Notes: a model not told the origin generated them from the sequence alone. Shown: positions 10,941 to 23,060, numbered from the stretch's first letter. The stretch is 64,000 nt of DNA from Puccinellia tenuiflora (GCA_012064385.1 QRDG01000401.1:227174-291173); one strand, 5' to 3'. Program-made: numbers and translations.

Positions 10941-12562
10941 TGATAGCACGAGAGGTGTTAATCAATCACGCTTCGTTGGGCACCCCAAGAGGAAGGTTTG
11001 AGGAGCACAGCAGCAAGTTTTCCCTCAGTTAGAAACCAAGGTTATCGAACCAGTAGGAGTGATGAATGCTTCAGAAGGTTGTCCACAACTGCAATGGCGC
11101 CAGAAAATGTGCTTGGCGTGTTGACAGCAACGGTGCCAGAAAAAGAGCTGTTGCAGGGGAGACAGTGGAACCTGCAGAACACAATCAAACTACTTTGCCC
11201 CAACGAAGCAGTGAGGTTGTCAATCTCACCGGCCTTGCTGAATACAAAGGATTAAATGTATGTGTGGAAGGAAGCTTGTTTGCAGTAAATGAAAGCAGTA
11301 GAGCAGTTGATTTAATTGCAGATGTAAAGAATAGACCGGGGTCCACAGTTCACTAGTGGTGTCTTCTTCATAAATAAAATACTACACATGCTGGGTAACA
11401 AATTACAGCTGGGCAATTGACAGGATAGAGAATGCATGACAATGCATGAACATTGCATAATACAGAGGATGATGATGTCTATATGAGATGCTTTGGCATT
11501 ACGACAAAATACATAGATAGCTGTTCCAAGCATACACCTATGCCTAAATAGTCCACCTTTGAGATAACATACCGTAAAATCTCTCCAGTATTAAGTTGCA
11601 AGCAACAGACAATTGCATGAAGAACTGTGCATAAAGTTTACTCCCTAGTAGCAACAGCACTCCCCCCGTCCTTATATGTTTCTTTCACTCAAGCCAAGGC
11701 ACACAGGGGCCGAACCCACTATCTAGCATAAATACTCCCTCTTGGAGATACAAGCAACTACTTGATCAAGGCAATTACAAGTACCGGAAAGCATTTAAGA
11801 TCACAAATAACATAGACATGATAATATCAATAATCAACATCACAAGGTACTTCTCTATTCATCGGATCCCAGCAAACACAACATGTAGCATTACAATAAG
11901 ATGATCTTGATCATGATAGGCAGCTCACAAGATCTAAACATGATAGCAAAAGAGGAGAAGACTACCATCTAGCTACTGCATGGACCCGTAGTCCAAGGAT
12001 GAACTACTCACACATCTGTCCGGAGGCGGGCATGGTGGTGTAGAGCCCTCCGGCGATGATTCCCCTCTCCGGCAGGGTGCCGGGGAGAGCTTCAGAACCC
12101 TCCCGAACTAGGGTTGACGACGGCGGCGGCGACGGATGTTTTTCTGGAATTTTGATCGGGTACTTAGGGTTTTCTCGTCGGAGGGATTATATAGGCGAAA
12201 GCGCGGCGTCGGTGGAGGCCCGAGGGGGCCACACCACCTGGTGGTGCGGCAGACAGGTGGGCCGCGCCACCCTAGGGTGTGGTCGCCCTCTGGTGCGTCT
12301 TCGGCTCCCCTTTGGACTCCGTGTGCGTGACGAAATTATAAGATCCTGGGTTTTTGTCCCGTCCGATTCCGAGAATATTTCCTTAAGTACTTTTCTGAAA
12401 CGGAAAAACAGCAGAAAACAGGAACTGGCACTGGGGCATCTTGTTAATATGTTAGTTCCAAAAATGCATAAAAATGCTATAAGATGTAAACAAAACATGT
12501 AGCAAATGGTATGAAAACAAGCATGGATCATAAGAAATTATAGATACGTCGGAGACATATCA
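10941..12562 (-). repeat. 3' LTR of the Sabrina-like element
   Basis: It runs TGATAGCACGAG ... GAGACATATCA. A minus-strand TATA-like CTATATAAT lies near 12185-12193. It is followed on the plus strand by GCATCCCCAAGCTT, the complement of the polypurine tract GCTTGGGGATGC. Confidence 0.92.
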
Positions 12563-15457
12563 GCATCCCCAAGCTTAGTTCTACTCGTCCTCGAGTAGGT
12601 AGAACGATAACAAATAATTTCTTAGGAGACATGCAAACTCACAATCTAGATCAACATAGTAATGCAAAACACATGATGTGAATAAGGTGATCCAAACAAT
12701 TGTCTATAGTTGACATTAAGCAAACAATGATTAACAAATGCTAGCTAAAAGAAGTTAGAACTTTTCATGAATCAGCGTGTTGGAGACTAGGAACCATACA
12801 TAAGGTTTAGAAAGAAGAATAGTAAATTGTGTCTCCAATGTAAAATGTCAATCAATCTTCAAAGCATCAAATTCAGTTAATAATAGAAATAGCCAAGCTC
12901 AAGTCAAGTGTCCTTAATCCATCTACTTAACTTATCAACTGTTATGTAGTCCACTCAACTAATACAAGCAATGAGAAGGCTTGGCACCATGAGGTTATGG
13001 CAAAGAGAATAATAATGGGAGTTTGGAAGGCCAAAAAGAAAGGCTCAAACAGTGGAAGAGGTAACCACAAGACAAGAGGAAGTCCCGTAGTAGACACTGA
13101 ATGAGGAGTAGTGATTGCCATGCAACGGATGCACATAGAGCTATATGAATGGAAGCTCTCCAATGGAACTAGTGGGGGTGCATCCAACTTGCTTGCTCAT
13201 GAAGACCTAGAGCTCACTTGAGGAGGCTCATCGTTGGAATATACAAGCCAAGTTCTATAACATTTGGTCCCCACATAGTTATACTAATGAAGCATGAAAA
13301 CTCAATACAATGATGTAGGTGCTACTAGCACAAGTGTGGAATAAAAGGATAGTAGTGTTGCCCCCTCTCTCATTTTATATTCTTTTTTCTTTTTCTCTTT
13401 TTTTTGCTTTTTGCTTTTGAGGCCTTTGTGGCTCTTTTATATTTTTCTCTCATTGGTCTCTTTTGATTGGCCACTTTGGACTCTTTTCAATATGCTCACA
13501 GGTAGAGGCAACACTCTATTTTACAAGATGATCATCACACTTTTTGGTGTACTCAAAACTCAAAGACTAATACATGGTGTATGGTGGATATGCAAGACCG
13601 AGCGTAGTGTGGAAAAGATGTAACACATGTGGAAAACCACGCATCACACTAACTCAAATGGTCAAGCAATACTATATGGCAATGAAGTAAAAATGACATA
13701 AAGTCATGTAATGTAAATGATGGATGTTGCATGGCAATGTATCTCGGAACAGCTATGGAAATGCTGTGATAGGTAGATATGGTGGCTGTTTTGAGGAAGA
13801 TAGTTGGCTTATGTGTAGGAGAACAAGATGAAGATCTCCCACGGGGTTGAATGTACTTGCGAAGTATGCACCAATCTCAATGTGAAAAAGGGCAATGCAA
13901 AGTACCGAAGAGGCTAGCAAATATGGAGGTGGAAGTGCCAAAAACCAAAAACTCACATAGCATGTCGTATATTGCAAACAACTAACAGTATCAAAGTCTC
14001 ACAAATGGTTAGAGACACCCCGAGAGGGATCGTGGCGGCGACACAAGTGCCCCGTTGGCTTCCCCGACCGTTGCAGTAACTATACCATTAGAAACTTCTT
14101 TTCAGCTAAGAGGAAATCACGACACTAAATCACTATTGACTTATGTTGTTTTTAGTTCAGAAAAGTACGGCTCCACGCTCTACTAACACATCTTCACTAA
14201 TCAGCCCTTAAACAACATTAACCAACATATTTTAACCATTAGTTATTTTAATACCTCAAAACAATTGAAGAGGAGCAAGTTATCTACACAATGGTCTACA
14301 AGACTATGCAGCTTTTCTCTATTTCATACCACTATCACAAGCATAGCATTTTCCAATCTAACACATCAACCAAGCAACTAAAACAACTCTCTAACAAATA
14401 AGAGTGAAACACAAGAGAGCTTAACACAAAGAACTAGCAGCCCTAAACAAGATAACATGCTAAAAGCGAGAGCTTACTAGAAAACAGACAGTAGCTAAGA
14501 ATACTCAACAAATATAAGCGAAGCACAAGAGTATTCATATGAAAAAGCGGAGCGTGTCTCTCTCCCACACAAGAATGCTAGGATCCAACTTATTTAAGCA
14601 AACTAAAACACACACTCAAAATAAAAACAGACGCTCCAAGCAAAATACATAAGATGTAGTGGAATAAAAATATAGTATCACTAGAGATGACCTGATAGTT
14701 TTGTCGATGAAGAAGGGGATGCCTTGGGCATCCCCAAGCTTAGATGCTTGAGTCTTCTTGAATTTGCTGGGGATGACCCACCGGGGCATCCCCAAGCTTA
14801 GGCTTTTCACTCTTCTTGATCTCATCATATCGTCCCTTTTACTTACTTGAAAACTTCCACCACATCAAACTGAAAGTAATTCTCATTAGAGGGTTAGTGC
14901 ATAAACCAAAAATTCACAAGTTCTACTGTGACACAAGCACACCTTAATGCATTATAACATCGCAAAGGAAGCAATGCACAATAAAAGGCAGAATCTGTCA
15001 AAATCTGAACCATCTGTAAAGACGAATTTTTTCGAGGCACTAGAGTTGCTCAAATCGAAAATCACTTAACTAGAAAAAGTTTCATACATATATGAAGATT
15101 CAGCACACAAAATCTCAAAGCATTTCGTCGCTTCTGGAATAAATGACGAATTTAACGGTGACATACAGAAATCTGTTTCCTGTGCAGAAATCCAAATATA
15201 GCAAAAACTTTCTACTAGAGACCTTACTTGGCACAACATTGCAAGAAAATAAAGATACAAAGAAGTTGCTAAAGAAGTAAACAAACTTCTTGACTCAAAT
15301 AAAAGAAAAGATACTGAAAATAAAATGATGGGTTGTCTCCCATAAGCGCTTTTCTTTAACGCCTTTCAGCTAGGCGCAGAAAGTGAACATCAAGTGTTTC
15401 CAAGAGAAGAAGCATCAAAACGATAATTTGATCTAACAATAGAGTCAAAAGGTGACT
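12563..15457 (-). other. Non-coding interior of the Sabrina-like element
   Basis: No pol domain is recognisable on either strand. The polypurine-tract complement at 12564-12577 recurs at about 14730-14745 and 14787-14802 (GCATCCCCAAGCTTAG). The rest is A-rich without long open frames. Confidence 0.6.
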
Positions 15458-16384
15458 TCATTCTCTTCTAGGGAAGTGTTCCATACCTTTCTTAAGAGGG
15501 AATTGATATCTAATGTTGCCCTCTTTCATATCAATAACAGCACCAATAGTTCGAAGAAAAGGTCTTCCCAAAATAATAGGACAAGAAGCTTTGCACTCAA
15601 TATCCAAGACAATAAAATCAATGGGAACAAGGTTATTATTAACCATAACATGAATATCATCAAGACTTCCCAAAGGTGTTTTTATAGAATTATCAGCAAG
15701 ATGAATGTTCAAACAACAGCTCTCCAATGGTGGCAAGTTAAGCATATCATAGAATTTCTTAGGCATAATAGAAACACATGCACCAAGATCACATAAAGCA
15801 TTACAATCAAAATCATTTACTTTCAGTTTAATGATGGGTTCCCAACCATCTTCTAATTTCTTAGGGATAGAAGCTTCAAGTTTTAACTTTTCTTCCCTAA
15901 TTTTCATGAGAGCATTGGTAATATGTTTTGTAAAAGCCATTCTTATACTACTAGCATTAGGAATCTTAGCTAGCTTTTGCAACAACATTATGACTTCAGA
16001 GATATTACAATTATCAAAATCAAAATCATTATCATCAAAAGTAATGGCAGAAGGATCTCCCATAGTTTGAAAAATTTCAGCTCCTTTATCACTAGCAGTT
16101 TTGGTGTCTTTTGGCAGTTTTAGACGTTTTTCATGAGAAGTGGTAACATTGCCAACATTGATAACTTTACCATTATCATTAATAGACTTGTTATCATGTG
16201 AAACCTGAACATTACTAGTGGTGGTGATGGTGTAAACTTTAACCATATTGTTCTTTTTAGTGGCTTCTCTTTCTCTTTCCCACCTAGCATGTAGTTCAGC
16301 CAACATTCTAACATTGTCATCAATTCTAACTTGGATGGCATTGATTTTAGCAAAAGGCTTGCTCTCTTTATCATTGTTAGGCAT
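15458..16384 (-). CDS. Gag C-terminus and aspartic protease, Sabrina-like element
   Basis: The frame encodes 308 residues. After a low-complexity N-terminal part it contains a retroviral-type aspartic protease. The usual D(S/T)G active-site position reads CDLGACVSIMP, and the flap-side motif IILGRPFL is near the C-terminus. Ser/Thr after the Asp is replaced by Leu, so catalysis is doubtful. It lies about 100 bp downstream of the gag frame on the same strand and is probably the continuation of one gag-protease polyprotein, broken near 16440-16490. No reverse transcriptase follows. Confidence 0.8.
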   Translation of the reverse strand: MPNNDKESKPFAKINAIQVRIDDNVRMLAELHARWEREREATKKNNMVKVYTITTTSNVQVSHDNKSINDNGKVINVGNVTTSHEKRLKLPKDTKTASDKGAEIFQTMGDPSAITFDDNDFDFDNCNISEVIMLLQKLAKIPNASSIRMAFTKHITNALMKIREEKLKLEASIPKKLEDGWEPIIKLKVNDFDCNALCDLGACVSIMPKKFYDMLNLPPLESCCLNIHLADNSIKTPLGSLDDIHVMVNNNLVPIDFIVLDIECKASCPIILGRPFLRTIGAVIDMKEGNIRYQFPLKKGMEHFPRRE

Positions 16385-16488
16385 AACTTTTAATTTTAAA
16401 GATCTACATCAAGAGCAAGGCTTTCAACTTTAGAAGCAAGAACATCGATTTTACCAAACTTTTCCTCAACAGTTTTGTTAAAAGCGGT

Positions 16489-17505
16489 TTATGTGTTGAT
16501 AAACTCTTTTAGCATGGTTTCAAGATCAGAGGAAACACTCTTATTATTGTTGTAATAATTACCATAAGAGTTACCATAACCATAATTGTTATTAGGAGGA
16601 TATGGCTTATAGTTGTTGTTACCAAAATTGTTCCTATAGGCATTGTTGTTGAAATTGTTATTTTTAATGAAGTTCACACCAACATGCTCTTCTTGGGAAA
16701 CCAAAGAAGCTAAGGGAACATTATTTGGATCAAAAAAAGATTTACCATTAACTAGCATAGACATAATCACATCAATCTTTTCACTCAAGGAAGAGGTTTC
16801 TTCAACAGAATTTACCTTCTTACCTTGTGGAGCCCTTTCAGTGTGCCATTCAGAGTAGTTTACCATCATATCATCAAGAAGCTTTGTTGCTGCACCCAAA
16901 GTGATGGACATAAAGGTTCCTCCAGCAGCTGAATCCAATAGGTTTCTTGAAGAAAAATTCAATCCTACATAAAAGGTTTGGATGATCATCCAAGCAGTCA
17001 GTCCATGGGTGGGACAATTCTTTATCAAAGATTTCATTCTTTCCCAAGCTTGAGCAACATGTTCGTTATCCATTTGTTTAAAGTTCATGATGCTACTTCT
17101 CAAAGATATAATTTTAGCAGGAGGATAATATTTTCCAATGAAAGCATCTTTGCATTTAGTCCATGAATCAATACTATTTCTAGGCAAAGATAACAACCAT
17201 TCTTTAGCTCTCCCTCTCAAAGAGAAAGGAAACAATTTCAGTTTTATAATATCTCCATCCATATCCTTATACTTTTGCATCTCACAAAGTTCAACAAAAT
17301 TATTAAGGTGAGCAGCAGCATCATCAGTACTAGCACCAGAAAATTGCTCTTTCATAACAAGATTTAACAGAGCAGGTTTGATTTCATAAAAATCTGTCTT
17401 AGCAGCAGGTGGAGCAATAGGAGTACATATGAAATCATCATTATTAGTACTAGTGAAGTCACACAACTTAGTGTTTTCAGCAGTACTCATTTTTGAGGAA
17501 AACAA
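16489..17505 (-). CDS. Gag protein of the Sabrina-like element
   Basis: The frame encodes 338 residues. The central part (about residues 70-200) is a retrotransposon gag domain with LRGRAKEWLLSLP and a conserved Trp/Lys/Phe pattern (WTKCKDAFIGKYYP). The C-terminal third is Asn/Tyr/Gly-rich (NNNYGYGNSYGNYYNNN). Gag builds the particle that packages the RNA. The ATG at 17505 lies about 290 bp downstream of the primer-binding site. No zinc knuckle was seen. The frame is intact. Confidence 0.88.
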   Translation of the reverse strand: MFSSKMSTAENTKLCDFTSTNNDDFICTPIAPPAAKTDFYEIKPALLNLVMKEQFSGASTDDAAAHLNNFVELCEMQKYKDMDGDIIKLKLFPFSLRGRAKEWLLSLPRNSIDSWTKCKDAFIGKYYPPAKIISLRSSIMNFKQMDNEHVAQAWERMKSLIKNCPTHGLTAWMIIQTFYVGLNFSSRNLLDSAAGGTFMSITLGAATKLLDDMMVNYSEWHTERAPQGKKVNSVEETSSLSEKIDVIMSMLVNGKSFFDPNNVPLASLVSQEEHVGVNFIKNNNFNNNAYRNNFGNNNYKPYPPNNNYGYGNSYGNYYNNNKSVSSDLETMLKEFINT

Positions 17506-17708
17506 GGCAAACCGAATTGCACAAAATAAAACAAGTAACTAATTTTTTGGGTTTTTGATATAGGAAAGCAACAAGATAAATTCTACACTATTTTTTTTGT
17601 GTTTTTGATATAAGAAAGCAAAACAAGACAAAGCAATAATAAATAGCAAGACAAAAACAAAGTAAAGAGATTGGAACTGAGAGACTCCCCTTGCAGAAGC
17701 TTCTCTAC

Positions 17709-17812
17709 TCCCCGGCAACGGCGCCAGAAAAAGCTGTTGACGGAGGAGTGAGAAGTTTGGTACTTCGAGAAGCTTCTTACTGAGCACTCTTAACTCCCCG
17801 GCAACGGCGCCA
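17709..17812 (-). promoter_or_regulatory. Duplicated primer-binding site (tRNA-Asp type)
   Basis: On the minus strand TGGCGCCGTTGCCGGGGA, which matches the tRNA-Asp primer site usual for this lineage, occurs twice, at 17795-17812 and 17709-17726. The first is 11 nt from the LTR. The surrounding bases (AGAAGCTTCT..., GCCAGAAAAAG) are also repeated, so the copies come from an 86-bp direct duplication. Confidence 0.85.
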
Positions 17813-17823
17813 GAAAAAGAGCT

Positions 17824-19443
17824 TGATAGCGCGAGAGGTGTTAATCAATCACGCTTCGTTGGGCACCCCAAGAGGAAGGTTTGAGGAGCACAGCAGCAAG
17901 TTTTCCCTCAGTTAGAAACCAAGGTTATCGAACCAGTAGGAGTGAGGAATGCTTTAGAAGGTTGTCCACAACTGCAATGGCGCCAGAAAATGTACTTGGC
18001 GTGTTGACAGCAACGGTGCCAGAAAAAAAGCTGTTGCAGGGGAGACAGTGGAACCTGCAGAACACAATCAAACTACTTTGCCCCAACGAAGCAGTGAGGT
18101 TGTCAATCTCACCGGCCTTGCTGAATACAAAGGATTAAATGTATGTGTGGAAGGAAGCTTGTTTGCAGTAAATGAAAGCAGTAGAGTAGTTGATTTAATT
18201 GCAGATGTAAAAGAATAGACCGGGGTCCACAGTTCACTAGTGGTGTCTTCTCCATAAATAAAATACTACACATGCTGGGTAACAAATTACAGCTGGGCAA
18301 TTGACAGGATAGAGAATGCATGACAATGCATGAACATTGCATAATACAGAGGATGATGATGTCTATATGAGATGCTTTGGGCATTACGACAAATACATAG
18401 ATAGCTGTTCCAAGCATACACCTATGCCTAAATAGTCCACCTTTGAGATAACATACCGTAAAATCTCTCCAGTATTAAGTTGCAAGCACAGACAATTGCA
18501 TGAAGAACTGTGCATAAAGTTTACTCCCTAGTAGCAACGGCACTCCCCCGTCCTTATATGTTTCTGTCACTCAAGCCAAGGCACACAGGGATCGAACCCA
18601 CTATCTAGCATAAATACTCCCTCTTGGAGATACAAGCAACTACTTGATCAAGGCAATTATAAGTACCGGAAAGCATGCAAGATCACAAATAACATAGACA
18701 TGATAATATCAATAATCAACATCACAAGGTACTTCTCTATTCATCGGATCCCAGCAAACACAACATGTAGCATTACAATAAGATGATCTTGATCATGATA
18801 GGCAGCTCACAAGATCTAATTATGATAGCAAAAGAGGAGAAGACTACCATCTAGCTACTGCATGGACCCGTAGTCCAAGGATGAACTACTCACACATCTG
18901 TCCGGAGGCGGGCATGGTCGTGTAGAGCCCTCCGGCGATGATTCCCCTCTCCGGCAGGGTGCCGGGGAGAGCTTCAGAACCCTCCCGAACTAGGGTTGAC
19001 GACGGCGGCGGCGACGGATTTTTTTCTATAATTTTGATCGGGTACTTAGGGTTTTCTCGTCGGAGGGATTATATAGGCGAAAGGGCGGCGTCGGTGGAGG
19101 CCCGAGGGGGCCACACCACCTGATGGCGCGGCAGACAGGTGGGCCGCGCCACCCTAGGGTGTGGTCGCCCTCTGGTGCGTCTTCGGCTCCCCTTTGGACT
19201 CCGTGTGCGTGACGAAATTATAAGATCCTGGGTTTTTGTCCCGTCCGATTCCGAGAATATTTCCTGAAGTACTTTTCTGAAACGGAAAAACAGCAGAAAC
19301 AGGAACTGGCACTGGGGCATCTTGTTAATATGTTAGTTCCAAAAATGCATAAAAATGCTATAAGATGTAAACAAAACATGTAGCAAATGGTATGAAAACA
19401 AGCATGGATCATAAGAAATTATAGATACGTCGGAGACGTATCA
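17824..19443 (-). repeat. 5' LTR of the Sabrina-like element
   Basis: It runs TGATAGCGCGAG ... GAGACGTATCA. It differs from the sister LTR by scattered substitutions and single-base indels. Confidence 0.92.
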
Positions 19444-21279
19444 CCAGTCGACCACGATTGGCGCTAAGTCGTCTGAAGATGACGATGCTCTCGCTGGGCT
19501 CAACATCCCCAGCAAGAAGTAAGTCGGCTGACAACATCTCCTCCTTCCTTTGCAGCAATGCCGGATTTTCTAAACTTAATCTTTTACCTTTGCAGGATAA
19601 AGAAGGGCGCTCCCTTGAAAATAAAGACGATTGCCACAAGGAAGAAAGCCTCTCCCGCCATTCCTCCCCCAACTCCTTTAGTTCCAGAGCCGAACCCAAC
19701 AGATGAGCACATCCGCACCATGGTGACGGCTCCACCTGTTGGGAGAGCCGGGGTTATTCCTCCCACCCAGTGGACGGAGATGACGGGGAAGGTGGCAGAG
19801 CCTTCCTCTCCAAGGGCTGAAGCTCCGGCTAATGATGCCCCAACCTTTCCTCCAATCAAAGCAGAAGCCTTCGACGAAGAGGGACGCATCAAGCCGGAAT
19901 TCATGAGCCGATTCATGAAAGCACCTCGACTTCCCCGGAAGAAGGGAACAACTGTCCGGGACGACGAGCCGGATCATACCAAGGCCTATGACACCTTTGA
20001 TGTCATAGAGATCCTTGAAGATCAGCAAAATTACTTTGCTGATAGCTTTGAGGCCGGCATGACGCTTCTCCGCGAGCACTACCAGGTAAACATCTTACCC
20101 AGTAGCCCCCGAGCACTATGCCGGGTTAAGTTATTAGAACTAGCCGACATAGTGATCCGAGTTAATGCGCATGCATACACTTAGCCCCCTAGCCATGAAA
20201 TGTCGTCATGTAGCCACCTTAACTTGTAAATATAGCTTTAGGCTTTTAGCAATTCCTTACGCAGATCCACCGAAAAATTGGCGCTGAAACCATCAATTGT
20301 TTGGGTGTGCGAAATCAGGAGATGCGCCGGCTAAAGACTGAGCTGGCGAACAAAGACGCCATCATCGACGGGCTCGAGGCAGACCGGGTTCAATACCAAG
20401 GTATTAATGCCGAAACTTAACTTCCTATAATGGGTATTTTTATACTGCTGACATTTTGTCTTACAGATGCCATTATAAAAGCCAAGGAGCTTGCTGAGAA
20501 CGCCGGCATTGTCGACCGGCTCCGCAACGAAAACATTGAGCTTAATAAGCTTAACCAATCAATGGCGGCGGAGCTGGAGACGGTCAAGAGCAACCTTGCC
20601 AAAGCCGAACAAGCCCTGGCGACGGAAAGGCAGAATCACAAGGATGCCCTTCATGATGTCCAGGACCGGCTTGACAAGCGCCTCGATGAATCATTGGCTA
20701 TCGACAACCAGCTTCTGAGTAAGTTTTGAAAAAACTTGAACTCATTGCTTTCTGTCTTAGCTAAAATATAACTGAACTTCGCCTTTTTGCAGCTCCGGTG
20801 GGTTATGGCCATGAGCTGACGGCGGAAAACCGGCTTGACCGGATATTGGAAGTAGGGGGAGCTTATCCCGAAGATTCTTTCTTCGGGAAAAGAGCTTGCC
20901 GAGAAGTTTTTTCCCGGCAACCCCGAGCCTCCAGCGAACCTTGCCAGCTTAGAAGCTGAACTGGCCGAAGCAGTTTCATTCTTCGATGAACGGCTTCGAT
21001 CCAGCGCTCGCGGAGGTGCTAAGACGGCCTTGGGCTTGATGATGGCGCATTATCCGGAGGCAGAAGCCTGGCGCGTTGCATCCGGCTTCCCTCTTGAAAA
21101 GGAAGACGGCATGCCGCTGGATGACCAAGATCGCAAGAAGATCCTTCGCTCGTCTCCGGTTACGCCAGCAAGATTGCCAACATGGTCTCCTTGACCACCA
21201 TCTTCAAGGAAATGCCGTGCCCGCCACACCCCTGTCCAATCAGATGATTGCAACGGAAGAGGCGGAAAAATCGTCATAG

Positions 21280-21814
21280 CCGAACTTGCTCCCTAAGCCG
21301 GCCATCCTGAAAATGTAACAAGCAAGATGTAAAGCCATCCAAACAATGTAGATGTCTAGAAACAACTAAACCTTTTGCTGTATGCTAATCAGCTTTTATA
21401 TTTGCGAACTTGCAATTTTTATGCCTCAGTTTACTCTGGCCTTGACACCTTAGCCTTTAAGCGCCGACAAACCTATTGCGAAGCTAACTCACTGAGCAAC
21501 AGGGTATGCAATGACCAATCTGTTTAGACTCAGAACAAGTGCCGCCTTTCGGTGCCGAAACGCTTTGAAGCAACCCGGCGCAAAAAGCTAGCAGACAAAC
21601 ATTATTTGGCAAAACATTGTTTTTTCATCACCTTAAGGCGGATTCAACATGAAAGAGTTTACCAGCGAGCAACACAGGCAATTTCGGGTAAACAGATAAT
21701 AACAATAAGATCATAGGGAAATAAAAGATGGTACAGATTCTCGAATTTCACATGAGAGAAGCCAATTTTTATTTCATGATCACATTGACATGGTTACAAT
21801 AGAACTTGCTAAGT
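21280..21814. other. Spacer between antisense gene and integrase of the outer Gypsy element
   Basis: The plus strand holds the probable 3' untranslated region of the antisense gene. No other coding signal is seen on either strand. Confidence 0.5.
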
Positions 21815-23060
21815 GTAAAAGGGACGTAGCTGAGCGATATTCCACGGACGTTTCGTCTCATCTAAGTCGTCATCTACATGCCTTTTCCTCTTGCGACCTT
21901 TCTTCCTGCGATCTTTCTTCCCTTAAGTTGAGGAGATAGTATCACCCGTTTTTCAGAACTTTGCTGATAACGAAAGGTCCTTCCCATGGAGGGGATAACT
22001 TGTGCTGCCAGCTTTGCACAAGCCGAAGCACTAAGTCGCCTTCTCGAAACGATCGATTCCGCACTCTACGGCTCTGATAACGACGTAGATCTTGCTGATA
22101 GATAGCGGATCGTTGGAGAGCTAGCTCTCTTTCTTCTTCAAGGATGTCTAAGCCGTCTTGACGTGCTTCTTTTGCGTACTTCTTCGACGTAGGCTGCGAC
22201 TCGAGGCGAATCGTGGATCATGTCGGATGGCAGAACCGCTTCTGCGCCAGTAGAACAAGAAAGAAAGGGGTGAAGCCGGTCGATCTATTTATGGTAGTAC
22301 AAATACTCCATAAAACGACCGGCAATTCATCAACCCAAGCGCCGGCTGCTCGATGCAATGGGGTTTCAAGCCTCGGCTTAATACCTTGAAGAATAATGTC
22401 GTTAGTGCGCTCTACCTGTCCATTGGACTGCGGGTGTGCCACCGATGCCACGTTGAGCCGAATTTTTGATCGGCTGCAAAACTTTGATAGCTCACCGACG
22501 GCAAAGTTCGTGCCATTGTCGTGATAATGCTATGCGGTATGCCGAATCAGGTTGTAATCTCGACGATGAACTTTGTAGCTGTAGCTCTAGTCGAGCTTCT
22601 TGATGGGCTTTACCTCCACCCACTTCGTGAATTTGTCGACCGCCACCAGCAGGTGAGTTAAGCCTCCTCTTGCCGTCTTGAAAGGTCCCACCATGTCGAG
22701 CCCCCAGACCGCAAACGGCCAAGTAATAGGGATCGTCCGGAGTTCCTGAGCCGGCAAGTGAGCCTGCTTTGCGTATCGCTGACATCCTTCACAAGTCCTG
22801 ACGATGTTGATAGCATCCTCCTTAGCCGTTAGCCAGAAGAATCCGTGCCGAAACGCCTTGGCGACCAACGCCTTTGCCGCCACGTGATGCCCACATTCGC
22901 CGGAGTGGATTTCCTCCAGGATTTGCCGCCCTTCTTCTGGAGAGACGCATCTTTGGAAGATGCCGGACGTGCTCCGCTTGTATAGCTGTCCGTCAATAAT
23001 CGTGTACGCCTTTGCTCGGCGCTCAATTTGACGGCTCAACACCTCGTCGTCCTTGGGCAA
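21815..23060 (-). pseudogene. Integrase region of the outer Gypsy element
   Basis: From high to low coordinates the minus strand encodes an H2C2 zinc region (HHVAAKALVAKAF then CEGCQRYAK near 22790-22900), the start of the catalytic core (WPFAVWGLDMVGP), and the late core with HPQSNGQVERTN near 22440. A basic C-terminal part (EGDLVLRLVQSWQHKLSPPWEGPF) reaches about 21950. Several frame changes and stops, for example near 22590 and 22500, divide it. Integrase would join the retrotransposon cDNA to chromosomal DNA. This copy cannot be translated as one protein. Confidence 0.85.

Larger units (their letters stand above)
10941..19443 (-). mobile_element. Sabrina/WHAM-like non-autonomous Gypsy element
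   Basis: LTRs of 1622 and 1620 bp (10941-12562, 17824-19443) begin TGATAGC and end TATCA. CCAGT flanks the element at 10936-10940 and 19444-19448. On the minus strand the order is PBS, gag, protease. No reverse transcriptase, RNase H or integrase is found in the 5.2-kb interior. About 25 LTR substitutions were counted by eye (near 1.5 per cent), fewer than in the host Gypsy element, as nesting requires. The name rests on remembered LTR termini and the gag-only structure. Confidence 0.9.
9542..21279 (+). pseudogene. Multi-exon antisense gene of the outer Gypsy element, split by a Sabrina-like insertion
   Basis: This gene lies opposite to gag-pol. Exon 1 (9542-10746) encodes an Ala/Ser/Glu-rich leader and a folded region (about residues 150-400) resembling the 'putative gypsy-type transposon' domain of grasses. 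Predicted exons with GT/AG borders follow: 10826-10940 continuing at 19449-19518, 19596-20085, 20265-20400, 20467-20718 and 20793-21279. The fifth (20467-20718) is a strong coiled coil with heptad Leu/Ala and Glu/Lys. The Sabrina-like element sits inside exon 2 with TSD CCAGT. The exon 1 to 2 phase does not fit my preferred exon 2 frame, so an indel or another splice site is likely. Such antisense frames are known in Tat-lineage elements, but their function is not established. Confidence 0.72.
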
